Shown one piece after another: positions 1 to 8,200 of a DNA stretch of 64,000 nucleotides. Position numbers and translations under genes: made by a program. The notes beneath the pieces were generated by a model. It made no database searches, was not told where the DNA came from, and saw only the letters and a program-made list of their open reading frames with translations. Within the stretch, counting starts at the first letter, position 1, and each line of letters opens with the position of its first letter. The stretch is from positions 1 through 64,000 of the forward strand of contig SVTY01000010.1 of the NCBI GenBank assembly GCA_015063535.1, written 5' to 3'. Source of the stretch: Oscillospiraceae bacterium. Its GTDB lineage: Bacteria; Bacillota; Clostridia; Oscillospirales; CAG-272.

Positions 1-131
1 GTTGCCGTAATATGCTTGAACTCTCTGAAGAATGCGGTGGCTATGCCTTGGGAAGCGGAAACAGTATCTCACGCCATATGCCGCAAGAGAATTATTTTGC
101 CATGCTTCGTGCAGCATGGGATATGCAATAA
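1..131 (+). CDS. Uroporphyrinogen decarboxylase family protein, C-terminal end only
   Basis: Frame 3 is open from the window edge to a TAA at 129-131. The 42 residues include GGYALGSGNSI followed by PQENYFAML and an AAW helix, which is the typical last strand and helix of the URO-D/MtaA/CmuA fold. The start lies outside the window. The next gene downstream belongs to the same superfamily, so this is probably a pair of paralogous methyltransferase-like or decarboxylase-like genes. No corrinoid-binding protein is visible here, so the substrate cannot be named. Family assignment from a 42-residue tail is moderately secure. Confidence 0.65.
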   Translation, partial: CRNMLELSEECGGYALGSGNSISRHMPQENYFAMLRAAWDMQ

Positions 132-247
132 GATATAAAAAATACATTTCATTTTTGCAAACAAAAAATAAGCGGTTGAAAGTATTAACAAATATCAACC
201 GAAATTTTAAGAGCATGAAAAAATGAAGTTGTAAGAAGGAGTTTACG

Positions 248-1378
248 ATGGCTTTAACATCTCACGAACGCATTATGCGTATTTTTCAAAACAAGGAGAT
301 AGACCGTCCTGCACTGAAGCTCTGGGGACTGGGAATTCATACTGCTCGTCTGCTTCACCCCGCATATAAGCCTGTGGCGGAATTGGCGGCAAAGATCACA
401 GACCTTTTTTGTGATTCGGGTTTTGGCTTTAATATGGATGTCGGACAAAACGCTGACCGCTATCTCGAAACGTATACGACAGAAACCAACTCACCTGACT
501 GGGTGGATCGCCATATGGTGTATCATACCTCCAAGGGAGATCTGCACTCGATAAAGCGTCTCTCTACAAAGGGGGAACCCGGATATATCATGGAGTATAT
601 GATCAAAGAGCCCGAAGACATTGATAAGCTGCTTTCTATGGAATTTGCACCGGTTACCGTGAACGCAAATAAGTACAACGAACTGGTCGCACAGGTTGGC
701 GATCGCGGCGTTGCTATGATTGCAATAGGTCACGCAGGATATGCCGTTCAAGAGCTGATGGGAAGCGAAACCTTGGCGTATTTCAGTATCGATGAGCGGG
801 AACGCTTGAGCAATTTGATTCGGTTGTATTCCGAGCGATTGCTTGCACACACCAAAGCCATTCTCGATCTCGGTATCAAAGAGCCGATATTCCGTTGGGT
901 CGGACCTGAGGTATATCTGCCTCCGCTTATGGGCGTAGATGATTTTAAGGAATTTGTTCACGATATGGACAAACCCATTTGCGATGCCGTTCACAATGCG
1001 GGTGGATATGTTTGGGTTCATAGTCATAACAAGGTTGCGAAATTTATCGATAGCTTCATAGATATGGGTGTGGATGTCCTGAATCCGCTGGAGCCTCCCA
1101 AAAACGGAGATATTGACCTTAACGATATTATTGCAAAATACGGCAATCGCATCGGTTGGGAGGGCAATATTGAAATACAGGAGATCATACAAGCCTCTCC
1201 TGAACGCCTGCGCAGCTTGATTGACGAATGCGTGGAAGCGGGGAATAAGAGCGGACGGTTTATTCTTTGCCCGTCTACGGGATATATGGAAATCCCTCAG
1301 CCAACGGAGCAATATATCAATAATCTAATGCTTTATCTCAGATACGGTCTTGAGGCAGTAGAGAGATGCGCTAAATAA
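248..1378 (+). CDS. Uroporphyrinogen decarboxylase family protein (MtaA/CmuA-like)
   Basis: The 376-residue protein has the length and TIM-barrel pattern of the URO-D superfamily, which includes haem-pathway HemE and the cobamide-linked methyltransferases MtaA, MtbA and CmuA. An AAGAAGGAG ribosome site precedes the ATG. Near residue 258 the sequence is VWVHSHN, where methyltransferase members normally carry H-x-C as the first two zinc ligands; a later Cys lies in FILCPSTGY near residue 341. The C-terminus resembles the fragment at 1-131. No heme genes are nearby, so a role in C1/corrinoid or demethylation chemistry is more likely than haem synthesis, but this is inference. A strong terminator follows. 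Confidence 0.8.
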   Translation: MALTSHERIMRIFQNKEIDRPALKLWGLGIHTARLLHPAYKPVAELAAKITDLFCDSGFGFNMDVGQNADRYLETYTTETNSPDWVDRHMVYHTSKGDLHSIKRLSTKGEPGYIMEYMIKEPEDIDKLLSMEFAPVTVNANKYNELVAQVGDRGVAMIAIGHAGYAVQELMGSETLAYFSIDERERLSNLIRLYSERLLAHTKAILDLGIKEPIFRWVGPEVYLPPLMGVDDFKEFVHDMDKPICDAVHNAGGYVWVHSHNKVAKFIDSFIDMGVDVLNPLEPPKNGDIDLNDIIAKYGNRIGWEGNIEIQEIIQASPERLRSLIDECVEAGNKSGRFILCPSTGYMEIPQPTEQYINNLMLYLRYGLEAVERCAK

Positions 1379-1477
1379 TCGAGAAACAATCAAAAAATAG
1401 GATCTCCAGAACACGCATTCTTCGCCTGCCGCAGGTAGAGATGCGGAATTGTAATTGAAAAATATATAAATTTCTAC

Positions 1478-1522
1478 AAAAAACGCTTTTATTATCATTT
1501 TTTGATAATAAAAGCGTTTTTT
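1478..1522. terminator. Intrinsic terminator, 20-bp perfect stem
   Basis: Arms 1478-1497 and 1503-1522 are perfectly complementary around a 5-nt T loop. The 3' arm ends in a T run and the 5' arm begins with an A run, so it can work in both directions. It separates the URO-D gene from the division operon. Confidence 0.9.
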
Positions 1523-1757
1523 TATGGAACGACAAGCATCTACTACTGAGTTTGTCAGCTTTGATTCTTGTTCGCCTATGGGAGAGCTGTGGTTTGCTAT
1601 TCCATAACTGCGCTTCCAATCTCTTAAAGAATTGTAAATAACTGTAATATATTGGGTTTTTGTGGAAATGATTGTCACAAAAAACGAGAAATTTTCTTTT
1701 TTTGAAGAAATATTTGATAAGTTTTTCGGAATTTTTTAAGAAATTTTCAATTTCCTC

Positions 1758-1786
1758 TTGCACTATTTTCAAAAATGATTTATAAT
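1758..1786 (+). promoter_or_regulatory. Sigma-A promoter of the dcw operon (mraZ)
   Basis: TTGCAC at 1758-1763 and a perfect TATAAT at 1781-1786 are separated by 17 nt. Transcription would start near 1793, just before the MraZ-box repeats. The rest of 1523-1757 is AT-rich sequence in which no gene or element was recognised. Confidence 0.85.
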
Positions 1787-1796
1787 AATACCATCG

Positions 1797-1836
1797 CAGT
1801 GGTGAAAAATGGAGCGAAGTGTGGGGAAGTGTTGAA
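1797..1836 (+). promoter_or_regulatory. MraZ box: four 10-bp direct repeats
   Basis: The 40 nt after the -10 divide into four consecutive 10-mers: CAGTGGTGAA, AAATGGAGCG, AAGTGTGGGG and AAGTGTTGAA, with the common core AAGTGG/T. MraZ of other bacteria binds three or four such repeats spaced 10 bp apart in its own promoter and regulates the dcw operon. Here the repeats cover the start of the transcribed region, a place where binding would repress. The mraZ gene lies directly downstream. Confidence 0.75.
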
Positions 1837-1905
1837 AAAATCACCGAAAAACCCCCTTCCTATTGAATACAACCGCAAAAACAACACCGAAAGGAGGCAA
1901 CTTCC

Positions 1906-2328
1906 ATGCTGTCGGGTGAATACAAGCATAGCCTTGATCCAAAAAACCGAATCTTTATTCCCGCTAAGCACCGTGAGGAGCTGGGCGAAAGCTTCGTCGT
2001 GGCAAAAAGCATACGGGAGACCTGCCTCCGTGTCTATTCCATGGAGGAATGGATGGAATATATCCGTCCTATCGAAGCACTGGATGGAAAAGACAAAGAA
2101 CGGATCGTTCGAGCCCTGAGCAGAAACGCCGCTCAGGTCAGCCCCGATTCTCAGGGGCGTATCGTTCTGACCCCCGATCTGATCGGATATGCGCAGATCA
2201 CCAAAAATGCCGTTGTCGTCGGATGCGGCAATTACGCCGAGATCTGGTCGGATGAAAATTACGCTGCTATGGTGGCAGACGAGGATCTTAACAGCATGAG
2301 AACTTTGCTGGAATCCTTCGGACTCTGA
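1906..2328 (+). CDS. mraZ: Transcriptional regulator MraZ
   Basis: 140 residues with the two tandem SpoVT/AbrB-like swapped-hairpin domains of MraZ: MLSGEYKHSLDPKNRIFIPA at the N-terminus and a second half with DSQGRIVLTPDLIGYA near residues 81-96. MraZ forms a ring-shaped oligomer that binds the repeated box in its own promoter and modulates division and cell-wall gene expression. An AAAGGAGG ribosome site lies upstream. It is the first gene of the operon, 7 nt before rsmH, and its putative binding repeats sit at 1797-1836, which fits autoregulation. Confidence 0.96.
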   Translation: MLSGEYKHSLDPKNRIFIPAKHREELGESFVVAKSIRETCLRVYSMEEWMEYIRPIEALDGKDKERIVRALSRNAAQVSPDSQGRIVLTPDLIGYAQITKNAVVVGCGNYAEIWSDENYAAMVADEDLNSMRTLLESFGL

Positions 2329-2335
2329 GAACGCT

Positions 2336-3292
2336 ATGAAAAATGAAAACGAACAGGTAAGGGAATTTTCCCACCGCTCCGTGCTGTTTGACGAATGCAT
2401 GGAGGGACTGAATATCCGTCCCGATGGAATTTATCTCGACGGAACGGCAGGCGGCGGAGGACATTCTGCCGGCATCGCCTCCCGCTTGGAGACAGGCAAG
2501 CTGATCGCCATTGATCAGGACGAAGCGGCGATCGCCGCTGCAAGTGCCAAGCTTTCTCCCTACGGAGAGCGGGCAGAGGTGGTTCGTGCCAACTTCTGCG
2601 AGCTGGAGCGGGTCTGCTCCGATTTAAATATCCAAGCCATTGACGGACTTTTGTTGGATTTGGGCGTGTCCTCTTATCAGCTGGATACTCCCGAGCGAGG
2701 CTTCTCCTACAACGCCGATGCACCTTTGGATATGCGGATGGATAAAAGACGGATCCTTACCGCATGGCACGTGGTGAACGAGTATTCCGAGGAAAAATTG
2801 AAAAAAATTTTATATGAGTACGGCGAGGAGCGATTTTCTCCTGCCATTGCGGCGGCGATCGTCCGAGCGAGAGAAACGCATTCCATTGAAACAACGGCAG
2901 AGCTGAGCGATCTTATCAAGCGAGCCATGCCCGCCTCGGCAAGGGAAGGGGGACATCACCCCGCCAAGCGGAGCTTTCAAGCGATCCGCATTGAGGTAAA
3001 CGGTGAGTTGAACGTGATCGAGCCTGCGATTCGGGATGCGGTAAAATTATTGAAAAAAGGCGGTCGGATCGCTGTTATCACCTTTCATTCCTTGGAGGAT
3101 CGCATTGTCAAGCAGACGTTTGCCGATCTTGCAAAAGGATGTGTTTGTCCGAGAGAGCTGCCTGTTTGCATGTGCGGGCGAGTGCCTGTGCTGAAGCAGA
3201 TCACAAAAAAGCCGATTCTGCCTTCGGCGGCGGAGCTTTCGGAGAATCCCCGCTCCCGAAGTGCCAAGCTTCGTGTGGCGGAAAAGCTGTAA
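2336..3292 (+). CDS. rsmH: 16S rRNA (cytosine1402-N4)-methyltransferase RsmH
   Basis: 318 residues, normal family length. SAM-binding motif I is visible as LDGTAGGGGHS near residues 33-43, with LLDLGVSSYQLD (about 103-114) and the C-terminal AVITFHSLEDRIVK characteristic of RsmH (MraW). The enzyme methylates N4 of C1402 in the ribosomal P site using SAM. It follows mraZ by 7 nt, so translation is probably coupled. Second-gene position in the dcw operon is conserved in Firmicutes. Confidence 0.97.
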   Translation: MKNENEQVREFSHRSVLFDECMEGLNIRPDGIYLDGTAGGGGHSAGIASRLETGKLIAIDQDEAAIAAASAKLSPYGERAEVVRANFCELERVCSDLNIQAIDGLLLDLGVSSYQLDTPERGFSYNADAPLDMRMDKRRILTAWHVVNEYSEEKLKKILYEYGEERFSPAIAAAIVRARETHSIETTAELSDLIKRAMPASAREGGHHPAKRSFQAIRIEVNGELNVIEPAIRDAVKLLKKGGRIAVITFHSLEDRIVKQTFADLAKGCVCPRELPVCMCGRVPVLKQITKKPILPSAAELSENPRSRSAKLRVAEKL

Positions 3293-3410
3293 AAATCAAG
3301 TGGATTTTAACAGAAATGTCATAAAACAGTTGCGAATTTGTTACAAAATTGAATGATAAATCTTGAAAAAATGAGAGAAATTCCGTCAAGGCGGAAGAGG
3401 AGGTACAAAA

Positions 3411-4247
3411 ATGGCTGTCCAAACGCAGGATTCCTACGATCGTTGTCTGACAGAGCTGAAAGAACGCTATCAATACAGAGGCGTTTCGATGAATGTCAAA
3501 AGCGAAATGCTCCTTCAGGCAAAGAAGGAAGAATCGACCCGTGCCATCGCCCCCGAGGCATATGTTCTGTTCGATGCGGGAAGCAAGATCGCAGACAGCT
3601 ATCGGAGCGGCGACTATCAGGGCAGCAAGTACATGACCTCCAATGATTTTGTGCGGTACTTCAAGACCCGTCGGGCGTTCTACATGCCCGAGATCGTCAA
3701 GGAGGCAATGCCGGCGGAAGCACCTGCCGCAATGCCCGAACGCCGCAGAAGCGGCACTGCCGGACAGGGGACGGTCAAGTCCGAGTCCGGAAAGGAGGGT
3801 CATTTAGCCACCGCATTGTCGGCTATTAAGGAGTTGAAGGATAAGTGGCTTCCCGTGGAGCGTAAGGACGGACGGACGGAACGTACAAAATTCCGTTTTC
3901 CCGCAGCGGCGGCATCGGGGATCGCGGTATTTGCCGTGTCCTTGGGACTGATCGTCGGCGGTTCCGTTATGCTGGGCAATGCATCGGGTGAGGTCGGAGA
4001 GCTGAACAGCACGATCGCCGCCTTGGAGGCAAAGCAAAGCGATCTTCAAGGAAAGCTGGACTTAAAATACAACGTGGACGAGATCGAGCGAGATGCCAAG
4101 AGCCTCGGAATGATAAAACGTCAGTATGCCGACAGTGAATATTTGACCGTAAGCGGAGAGGAAGAGATCATCGTATATGAGGATGGCGAGGATGAAAATA
4201 TGGGACTTGCCGCCCTGCTTGCCTCCTTCGGGATTGACCTGCATTGA
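3411..4247 (+). CDS. ftsL: FtsL/DivIC-like septum protein with long cytoplasmic N-terminus
   Basis: 278 residues beginning after a GAGGAGG site. Residues 1-160 are hydrophilic and show no domain I recognise. One membrane helix lies at about 165-188 (AAASGIAVFAVSLGLIVGG), followed by a coiled coil (GELNSTIAALEAKQSDLQGKL) and a segment ending in EIERDAKSLGMI, which resembles the short motif closing FtsL and DivIC coiled coils. Topology and position between rsmH and ftsI support FtsL, the bitopic protein that works with DivIB/FtsQ and DivIC in septal peptidoglycan activation. Typical FtsL is only 90-130 residues, so the extension of about 150 is unusual. Sequence identity in this family is weak, so context carries much of the call. 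Confidence 0.75.
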   Translation: MAVQTQDSYDRCLTELKERYQYRGVSMNVKSEMLLQAKKEESTRAIAPEAYVLFDAGSKIADSYRSGDYQGSKYMTSNDFVRYFKTRRAFYMPEIVKEAMPAEAPAAMPERRRSGTAGQGTVKSESGKEGHLATALSAIKELKDKWLPVERKDGRTERTKFRFPAAAASGIAVFAVSLGLIVGGSVMLGNASGEVGELNSTIAALEAKQSDLQGKLDLKYNVDEIERDAKSLGMIKRQYADSEYLTVSGEEEIIVYEDGEDENMGLAALLASFGIDLH

Positions 4248-4316
4248 AGAATATCACGGTTGAGCTTCTCATATAATGCTATCGTTTGATAAAGGAGAGA
4301 AGGAGAAGGTACTCAC

Positions 4317-6614
4317 ATGGCGAATAAAACAATCAGTACGGAAGCGGTCAGACGCTCGACTTGGCTCGGAATTCTGATATTTGCTGTGTTTGCCGTCCTT
4401 TTGCTTCGGATCCTTTTGATCCAAACCGTGGATTTTGAAAAGTATCAATCGAAGGTGTTGGGTCAGATCACCACCGAATCGCCCGTTCCTGCGGATCGGG
4501 GAAAGATCTATGACCGAAACGGCAATGTTCTTGCCACCAATATTACGACCTACCGTGTTTTTATTTCTCCCTCGGGGATCCAGAGCGCACAGCAGGATCT
4601 GGATGAGGATGACCCCACCGATTATGCGGATGTGATCTCGCAGGGACTGTCTGAGCTGTTGGGTGTCAGCTATGATTATGTACACAAGCAGGTGACCGAG
4701 TATACCAAGTATCTGGACAGAACGATCCAGCGGAAGGTGGATGAGAATACGGCGGATGCCGTGCGAAAATTCATTGACGAGCATAGTCTGGAGAGCATGG
4801 TCTACTTGGAGGCGCAAAGCACACGGTATTATCCGGGGGGAACCTTGGGCGCCCATATGCTGGGCTTTACCAGCACCGACGGAGTCGGACTTTACGGACT
4901 GGAATATCAATATGACGAATATTTGAGCGGAGTTGACGGATACTACATCAAGGCGAGAGATTCCTATGGGAATGAAATGCCCTTGGATTACGCAAGCTAT
5001 ATTGAGGCGGTTGACGGATACGATCTGCAGACCACCATTGACACTACTGTTCAAAGCTTCTTGGAGGAGCAGCTGGAGCAGGCGGCGGTGAACGCTGAAG
5101 CGGCAAACCGTGCGTGCGGTATCGTGATGGATGTCAAGACGGGAGCAATTCTTGCAATGGCGACCTCCTCACCCTTTGATCTGAACGATCCTTGGCAATT
5201 GGATGACCGCTCTGCGTATCTGTTACAGAACAGCGGATATGCGGAGGGCTCGGAGGAATACGCCGAGATTCAGCGGACACTTTTGACCGAGATGTGGTCG
5301 AACAAGGCGGTGACCGAGAGCTATATTCCCGGCTCTACCTTTAAGATCATTACCTCTGCTATGGCTCTGGAGGAGGTGAAGGAATCCATTCCTTCTTCCG
5401 TATACTGTCCCGGACACAAGGAGGTGTTGGGGCATGCGATCCACTGCCACAAGGTACAGGGGCACGGTTCTCTGACCTTTGCGGAGGGCTTACAGCAATC
5501 CTGCAACGTATGGTTTATGACGCTGGGCGAGCTGGTCGGCGTGGAAAACTATAACAAATATGTAAAAGCCTTTGGATATAAAGAAAAAACAGGCATTGAT
5601 CTGCCGGGTGAGGGAAGCAGTATCTTCTCGTCGGAGATGACTCAGCTTGACTTGGCGATCTATGCCTTCGGACAGAACTTTAACGTGACCCCTCTGCAAC
5701 AGATCTGCGCAGTATCCGCTGTGGCAAACGGCGGTACCTTGGTTACACCGTATCTTGTGGAGCAGGTGACCGACAGCGCAGGGAACGTGATCTACGATCA
5801 TGAAACGCAGGTCAAGCGGCAGGTGGTCAGTGAGCAGGTTTGCCAAACAATCTCCCAGATGTTGGAGGAGGGTGTTTCGGGTAATGGCGGTGCCAAGAAT
5901 GCCTATGTGGCGGGCTACCGTGTGGCGGCAAAGACCGGTACCTCCGAGAAGAAGGGGGCGGAATTTGCAGACCGAGAAGCCTACATTTGCTCGACGGTCG
6001 CTTATGCGCCTGCGGACGATCCCGAAATTGCCATTATCATTATTGTGGACGAACCGACAAAGGGAGTTCTGTACGGAAGCACCGTTGCCGCTCCGTATAT
6101 TGCGGCGGCACTGGAGAATATTCTTCCGTATATGGGTGTTGACCCCATTCTGACCGAGCAGGAGCAGGCGAAGAGCGCAGTTTACGTCTCCAATTATCGG
6201 GGCGATACGCTGGCGGAGGCTGTCAATGCCATCACCGAGAGCGGATTGGAATACACGATCGTCGGAACGGCTGACCCGAATGCCTATGTGACGGCGCAAA
6301 GTCCTGCCGCCGGCTCCCGTGTGGAGAGGCAGTCGGGCAGAGTGTATCTGTATGTAGGCTCGGAAACGCCGACGGAGATGACCGAGGTTCCCGATCTTGT
6401 GGGAATGAATGCGGTTCAGGCAAATGCCATGCTGGTCGGGTCGGGCTTGAATGTCCGATTGGTCGGCTCCTCCGAGAGCATGACGGGAACGGGCTCTGTG
6501 GTACGCACCCAATCGGTTGCGGCGGGAAGCAAGGTGAAGAAGGGCACGGTAGTGACCCTGACCTTTGGCGGAGAGCCTGACGAAAATCCCGATTATAGAA
6601 ATCCCATAAACTGA
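4317..6614 (+). CDS. ftsI: Septal class B penicillin-binding protein with two PASTA domains (FtsI/SpoVD/PBP2B-like)
   Basis: 765 residues. One N-terminal membrane helix (about 15-36) is followed by a PBP dimerisation domain (PADRGKIYDRNG near 57) and a transpeptidase domain with GSTFK (catalytic Ser near residue 340), SCN in QQSCNVWFM (about 396) and KTGTS (about 539). Two C-terminal PASTA repeats cover about 625-755. The enzyme crosslinks septal peptidoglycan and partners with FtsW, encoded 4 kb downstream. PASTA domains are typical of PBP2B and the sporulation protein SpoVD; with one copy in the cluster, the vegetative and sporulation roles cannot be separated from sequence. Confidence 0.93.
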   Translation: MANKTISTEAVRRSTWLGILIFAVFAVLLLRILLIQTVDFEKYQSKVLGQITTESPVPADRGKIYDRNGNVLATNITTYRVFISPSGIQSAQQDLDEDDPTDYADVISQGLSELLGVSYDYVHKQVTEYTKYLDRTIQRKVDENTADAVRKFIDEHSLESMVYLEAQSTRYYPGGTLGAHMLGFTSTDGVGLYGLEYQYDEYLSGVDGYYIKARDSYGNEMPLDYASYIEAVDGYDLQTTIDTTVQSFLEEQLEQAAVNAEAANRACGIVMDVKTGAILAMATSSPFDLNDPWQLDDRSAYLLQNSGYAEGSEEYAEIQRTLLTEMWSNKAVTESYIPGSTFKIITSAMALEEVKESIPSSVYCPGHKEVLGHAIHCHKVQGHGSLTFAEGLQQSCNVWFMTLGELVGVENYNKYVKAFGYKEKTGIDLPGEGSSIFSSEMTQLDLAIYAFGQNFNVTPLQQICAVSAVANGGTLVTPYLVEQVTDSAGNVIYDHETQVKRQVVSEQVCQTISQMLEEGVSGNGGAKNAYVAGYRVAAKTGTSEKKGAEFADREAYICSTVAYAPADDPEIAIIIIVDEPTKGVLYGSTVAAPYIAAALENILPYMGVDPILTEQEQAKSAVYVSNYRGDTLAEAVNAITESGLEYTIVGTADPNAYVTAQSPAAGSRVERQSGRVYLYVGSETPTEMTEVPDLVGMNAVQANAMLVGSGLNVRLVGSSESMTGTGSVVRTQSVAAGSKVKKGTVVTLTFGGEPDENPDYRNPIN

Positions 6615-6662
6615 CGCCTATGGCGCCGAGGAAGTGTAAAGAGATCACTTCGGAGGCGTTGT

Positions 6663-8168
6663 ATGAAGGTGTCGGAGCTGTTCGGCAAAGCCGGACTGAG
6701 TTATCCTCCCGAGACGGGAGATATTGAAATTGACCAAATCGTTACCGATTCCCGAAGGGTACAGCCGGGATGCCTGTTTCTGTGTATCAGAGGCTTGCAT
6801 ACCGACGGACACGGGTATGCGGACGATGCGATAAAAGCCGGAGCGGCGGTTATAGTAGCCGAGCAAGTGCGTGACGTGTGTGTGGGTGGTGCCGCAGCAT
6901 ATATCATGCTTGAGAACACAAGAAAAGCGGCTGCTTTGCTCTATAACGCCCTGTACGGCGACCCGGTAAGTAAGCTGAAGATCATCGGCGTAACGGGAAC
7001 CAACGGCAAGACCTCGGTCTGCGTTCTGCTGACCGAGCTGTTCCGTGCCGCAGGCTACCGTTGCGGTCTTGTGGGAACCGTGTGCTGTCAATCGGCAGAC
7101 GGGGTGGCTTTGTCACCTCAAAACGCAGATACGCTTGCCAATATGACTACGCCCGACCCCGAGGAGCTGTACCGAATGCTGGCGCAGATGGTGCGGGACG
7201 GAGTGGAATACGTATTTATGGAGGTCACCTCCCATGCCTTGGCACTCTCCAAGGTGGATGCGATCCTCTTCGATACGGCGGTGTTTACCAATCTTACTCG
7301 GGATCATTTGGATTTTCACCATACAATGGAAGAATATTTTCTTGCCAAGCGAAGGCTGTTCAACATCTGCCGTCGGGCGGTGATCAACCGTGATGACGAG
7401 GCGGGAGAGCGATTGCTTTCGACGGTGAGATGTCCCGCTGTCAGCGTTTCACTGACGGAGGGGGACTATTGCGCTCTTGACATCGTGAAGCAAGGAACGG
7501 GCGGCTCTGTCTTTCGCTTCCAAGCTCCCGATGAGGAGATCGAAATTGCCTTGCCCATCCCGGGGGAGTTTTCGGTGATGAATGCTTTGACGGCGGGGGC
7601 GGTTGCCGCAGAATACGGCATTCCGCTTGCGTTGATCCGACGGACGCTGGAACAGACACGGGGTGCCGAGGGACGGATGGAACGCCTGCTCTTGGCAGAG
7701 AATGCGGGACTGTCGGTGGTGATCGACTATGCACACACGCCCGATGCTCTTGAAAAGCTCTTACAGAGTGTGCGGGGCTTTCGGCGTCAGGGGGAACGGA
7801 TCGTGCTGCTGTTCGGCTGCGGCGGAGACCGTGACCGAGACAAGCGGAAGCAGATGGGGCAGATTGCCTCACAGCTTGCCGATCTGGTCATTGTGACCTC
7901 GGATAACAGCCGAGGCGAGGATCCCGACGGGATCCTGACGGATATTTTAAAAGGAATCGACAAGGAACGTCCCTATACGGTCATTCGGGATCGGCGGCTG
8001 GCAATCGAGACGGCGGTGCTGAGTGCCAAGCCACGAGACATTTTGGTGCTCGCGGGAAAGGGACATGAGCGATATGAGATCGACAGAAAGGGGAGGCACC
8101 CCTTTGATGAGCGAGAGATCGTAAGAGAGGCACTGAAGCGGCGGCATGCCGCCGGCGCCGAGGAATAG
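6663..8168 (+). CDS. murE: UDP-MurNAc-tripeptide synthetase MurE
   Basis: 501 residues with Mur ligase order: N-terminal uridine-binding domain, ATP site VTGTNGKTS (about 108-116), central region with TNLTRDHLDFHHTMEEY, and C-terminal VIDYAHTPDALEK. The amino-acid selectivity loop reads DNSRGEDP; the Arg corresponds to the DNPR motif of meso-diaminopimelate-adding enzymes, while lysine-adding enzymes lack it, so a DAP-type wall is likely. It adds the third residue of the stem peptide to UDP-MurNAc-L-Ala-D-Glu in the cytoplasm. It lies between ftsI and murF in one operon. Confidence 0.96.
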   Translation: MKVSELFGKAGLSYPPETGDIEIDQIVTDSRRVQPGCLFLCIRGLHTDGHGYADDAIKAGAAVIVAEQVRDVCVGGAAAYIMLENTRKAAALLYNALYGDPVSKLKIIGVTGTNGKTSVCVLLTELFRAAGYRCGLVGTVCCQSADGVALSPQNADTLANMTTPDPEELYRMLAQMVRDGVEYVFMEVTSHALALSKVDAILFDTAVFTNLTRDHLDFHHTMEEYFLAKRRLFNICRRAVINRDDEAGERLLSTVRCPAVSVSLTEGDYCALDIVKQGTGGSVFRFQAPDEEIEIALPIPGEFSVMNALTAGAVAAEYGIPLALIRRTLEQTRGAEGRMERLLLAENAGLSVVIDYAHTPDALEKLLQSVRGFRRQGERIVLLFGCGGDRDRDKRKQMGQIASQLADLVIVTSDNSRGEDPDGILTDILKGIDKERPYTVIRDRRLAIETAVLSAKPRDILVLAGKGHERYEIDRKGRHPFDEREIVREALKRRHAAGAEE

Positions 8169-8200
8169 CCGCCCTTGGGCGGAGGAAAGGAAGGACAGAA

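Noticed and set aside
160-247. Weak hairpin between the two URO-D genes (CGGTTGA/TCAACCG)
   Set aside because: Only 7 bp with a 15-nt loop and no T tract; not convincing as a terminator.
1325-1844. Minus-strand open frames of 117 and 157 codons between the URO-D gene and mraZ
   Set aside because: They run across the terminator and the mraZ promoter, lack ribosome sites, and are low-complexity Lys/Phe-rich translations of AT-rich DNA.
4248-4316. TATAAT before ftsI as a possible internal promoter
   Set aside because: No -35 element at 16-18 nt.
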